A DNA stretch of 64,000 nt, taken from Corynebacterium sp. ACRPS (GTDB lineage Bacteria > Actinomycetota > Actinomycetes > Mycobacteriales > Mycobacteriaceae). The stretch spans positions 1-64,000 of the forward strand of contig NZ_JAKRMY010000004.1 in assembly GCF_022346005.1 (NCBI RefSeq), in the 5' to 3' direction. Below the pieces are notes generated by a model that was given only the letters and a program-made list of their open reading frames with translations, was not told the DNA's origin and did no database searches. Position numbers and translations under genes: made by a program. This document shows, in pieces, positions 62,446 through 64,000 of this stretch (positions are counted from its first letter, which is position 1; each line of letters starts with the position of its first letter).

Positions 62446-63576
62446 ATGCAGTTTCCTAGCCTAGAAGAGTTGCAAGCCCGCGGAACCCGCAAGTGGACCG
62501 TCTTTGATGAGGACGTCCTCCCGCTGTGGATCGCGGAGTCCGATTTTCCCACCGCCCCCGCCGTCAAAAAGGCGCTGCAGGAGATGGTGGATAATGAAAC
62601 CTTCGGCTATACCCCCTCCCCCAAGGCCTCGGGGCTGCGCGAGGCAGTCGCCGATTTCTATGCGGAACGCTACGACTGGCGCCCCAATGCCGATCACATC
62701 TTCTGGATAGGCGATGTCGTCCGCGGCCTCTTGCTCGGCGTGCAGTACTTCACCCGCAATGATTCCCCCGTCATCGTGCCCGTGCCCTCCTACCCACCGC
62801 TGCTAGAGCTCCCCCGCACGGCTGGGCGCGAAAAGATAGAAACTAGCCTCGAGCTAGAGGAAATCGAGCAGGCCTTCAAGGACGGCGCCGGTTCTATTCT
62901 CTTGGCCAATCCGTATAACCCGCACGGCCACGTCTTGTCGGAGGACTACCTCCGCGGGCTGGTGGAGTTGGCGGAGAAATACGATGCCCGCATCTTGGCC
63001 GATGAGATCCATGCCCCGCTGGTTTATGAAGGAAAGCATATCCCGGTGGCATCGCTAAGCGAGGAAGCAGCGCAGCGCACCATCACCGTCACCGCCACTT
63101 CCAAGGCCTTTAATACCGCGGGACTCAAGTGCGCGCAGATCATCTTTTCCAATGCCGCCGATGCCCAAAAGTGGAACGGTCTGACCGGCGTAGCCAAAGA
63201 CGGGACCGGCACCTTGGGCGTGCTTGCCGCCGAGGCCGCTTACCGCCACGGCGGGGGCTTCTTAGACGAGGGAATCGAGTACCTGCGCGAGACACGCGAC
63301 TGGTTGGTGAAAGAACTCCCGCAGCGCATCCCTGGGCTAAAGACCTCGCAGCCCCAAGCCACCTACCTGTTGTGGCTAGACTTTTCCGATACCGCCCTCG
63401 CTGGCAATCCCCAGCCCGCCAAGTGGCTGCGCGAAAACGCCCGCGTCGCCCTCAACGAGGGCGATACCTTCGGCACCGGCGGCCCCGGCCACGCGCGGTT
63501 GAACTTCGCCACTTCCCGCGAGATCTTGGGCGAGGCACTCGACCGCATGGAAAAGGCCTTCGCCGAGCTCGACTAG
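62446..63576 (+). CDS. aecD: Cystathionine beta-lyase / C-S lyase
   Basis: A 376-residue PLP enzyme (MalY/PatB type) that cleaves C-S bonds of cystathionine and related compounds. The PLP lysine is Lys220 in TATSKAFNTAG; also typical are FGYTPSPKASGLREAV, LANPYNPHGHVL and DEIHAPLVYEGKH. It resembles AecD of C. glutamicum along its length, and brnQ follows as in that species. The ATG at 62446 has no ribosome binding site, while TAAGCT seven bases upstream could give a leaderless mRNA. A terminator follows. Confidence 0.9.
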   Translation: MQFPSLEELQARGTRKWTVFDEDVLPLWIAESDFPTAPAVKKALQEMVDNETFGYTPSPKASGLREAVADFYAERYDWRPNADHIFWIGDVVRGLLLGVQYFTRNDSPVIVPVPSYPPLLELPRTAGREKIETSLELEEIEQAFKDGAGSILLANPYNPHGHVLSEDYLRGLVELAEKYDARILADEIHAPLVYEGKHIPVASLSEEAAQRTITVTATSKAFNTAGLKCAQIIFSNAADAQKWNGLTGVAKDGTGTLGVLAAEAAYRHGGGFLDEGIEYLRETRDWLVKELPQRIPGLKTSQPQATYLLWLDFSDTALAGNPQPAKWLRENARVALNEGDTFGTGGPGHARLNFATSREILGEALDRMEKAFAELD

Positions 63577-63599
63577 CTCCCCCGCCATCCTTTCTCCTC

Positions 63600-63627
63600 G
63601 CCCCATCGCACGCGCGATGGGGCTTTT
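63600..63627 (+). terminator. Terminator after aecD
   Basis: GCCCCATCGC pairs perfectly with GCGATGGGGC around ACGC, followed by TTTT. Confidence 0.9.
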
Positions 63628-63688
63628 ATTGCATTTTCACCATGCTTTGATTTCTCAACAGGTGGGCAGTAATATCTCATTACACGAA

Positions 63689-63705
63689 TAGCCCCTATAG
63701 GGCTA
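63689..63705. promoter_or_regulatory. Palindrome upstream of brnQ
   Basis: TAGCCC, CTATA, GGGCTA: a 17-bp dyad about 85 bases before brnQ. It shares the CCCCTATA core with the palindrome at 19277 upstream of the MHS transporter. Confidence 0.35.
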
Positions 63706-63789
63706 CAGAATTCGCATTCTCGTTCGCGCCCCGCCACCACGGCTCTCGGCGCGGCCGATGGTTTTAGTACGCAATGTTAAGGAGCCAGG

Positions 63790-64000
63790 ATGGCTACCAC
63801 CACCGCCTCAGGCACCCCCAAGAGCAAGGCCACCGTTGTCATTGCTTCGCTCATGCTCTTTTCGATGTTCTTCGGCGCCGGCAACCTCATTTTCCCGCCC
63901 ATGGTGGGCGTATCCGCCGGTACCAACTTCTGGCCCGCGGTGCTGGGCTTCCTCGCTGCCGGCGTACTCTTGCCCGTCCTGGCCATCATCGCGGTCGCCA
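63790..64000 (+). CDS. brnQ: Branched-chain amino acid transporter BrnQ, N-terminal part
   Basis: The first 70 codons of a sodium- or proton-coupled uptake carrier for isoleucine, leucine and valine; the rest lies beyond the window. The N-terminal VIASLMLFSMFFGAGNLIFP followed by PMVGVSAGTNFWPAVLGF is the diagnostic start of the LIVCS family. GGAG lies before the ATG at 63790. It is separated from aecD by a terminator and about 160 bases, so it has its own promoter. Confidence 0.9.
   Translation, partial: MATTTASGTPKSKATVVIASLMLFSMFFGAGNLIFPPMVGVSAGTNFWPAVLGFLAAGVLLPVLAIIAVA

Overview
The window is chromosomal DNA of a Corynebacterium-type actinobacterium. The evidence is gene order: znr-zur downstream of glyS, uppS-recO-era, the hrcA-dnaJ-rsmE-phoH-ybeY run, pcaJI/pcaRF, and aecD followed by brnQ, all of which recall the Corynebacterium glutamicum map. 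High G+C third codon positions, GTG/TTG starts and several leaderless mRNAs fit as well. A lipid-using host-associated species is plausible, but the species cannot be fixed from the sequence.

Positions 1-7225 are accessory DNA: the right end of an IS3-family element that cuts a hypothetical gene, then the lysogeny region of a degenerate prophage or integrative element. That region holds an antirepressor and a Cro-like gene (leftward), a three-operator switch, a CI-like repressor, a DUF3800 protein, an ImmA-like protease, a lipoprotein, a P63C protein and a tyrosine integrase. It ends in a 3' fragment resembling tRNA-Asn, the probable attachment site.

Positions 7336-15540 are a catabolic block. 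Three tandem MpaB/Lcp-like (DUF2236) heme oxygenases and an aldehyde dehydrogenase form one probable leftward operon. A ferredoxin-fused flavin reductase is divergent, and a DMT transporter follows. I predict oxidative cleavage of an unsaturated lipid or isoprenoid followed by aldehyde oxidation.

Positions 15562-24447 are carboxylic-acid metabolism: a three-polypeptide, pyruvate-carboxylase-like biotin enzyme divergent from an MHS transporter, then pcaJI divergent from pcaR-pcaF. The two intergenic regions share GGTTCA motifs, which suggests common control by PcaR. The rest of the beta-ketoadipate locus is absent next to pcaF.

Positions 24464-47036 are mostly core genes: a PAP2 phosphatase, dnaG with a degenerate zinc motif, a secreted-type guanyl RNase with a barstar-like inhibitor, dgt, a YdcF protein, a TPM protein, glyS, znr-zur, uppS, recO, era, a lipoprotein, a formamidase, pdxY, ybeY, phoH, rsmE, dnaJ and hrcA. 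A dispersed intergenic repeat occurs at 29341 and 40184.

Positions 47049-64000 hold two orphan archaeal-type AAA ATPases (one preceded by 30-bp tandem repeats), hemW, two CNNM/CorC-type transporters with a Shine-Dalgarno-masking hairpin, an AbiEi-like protein, fadD15 with a palindromic operator, small membrane proteins, a carboxylesterase, idi, a lipoprotein, an ABC exporter, aecD and the start of brnQ. I found no CRISPR array, rRNA or complete tRNA.
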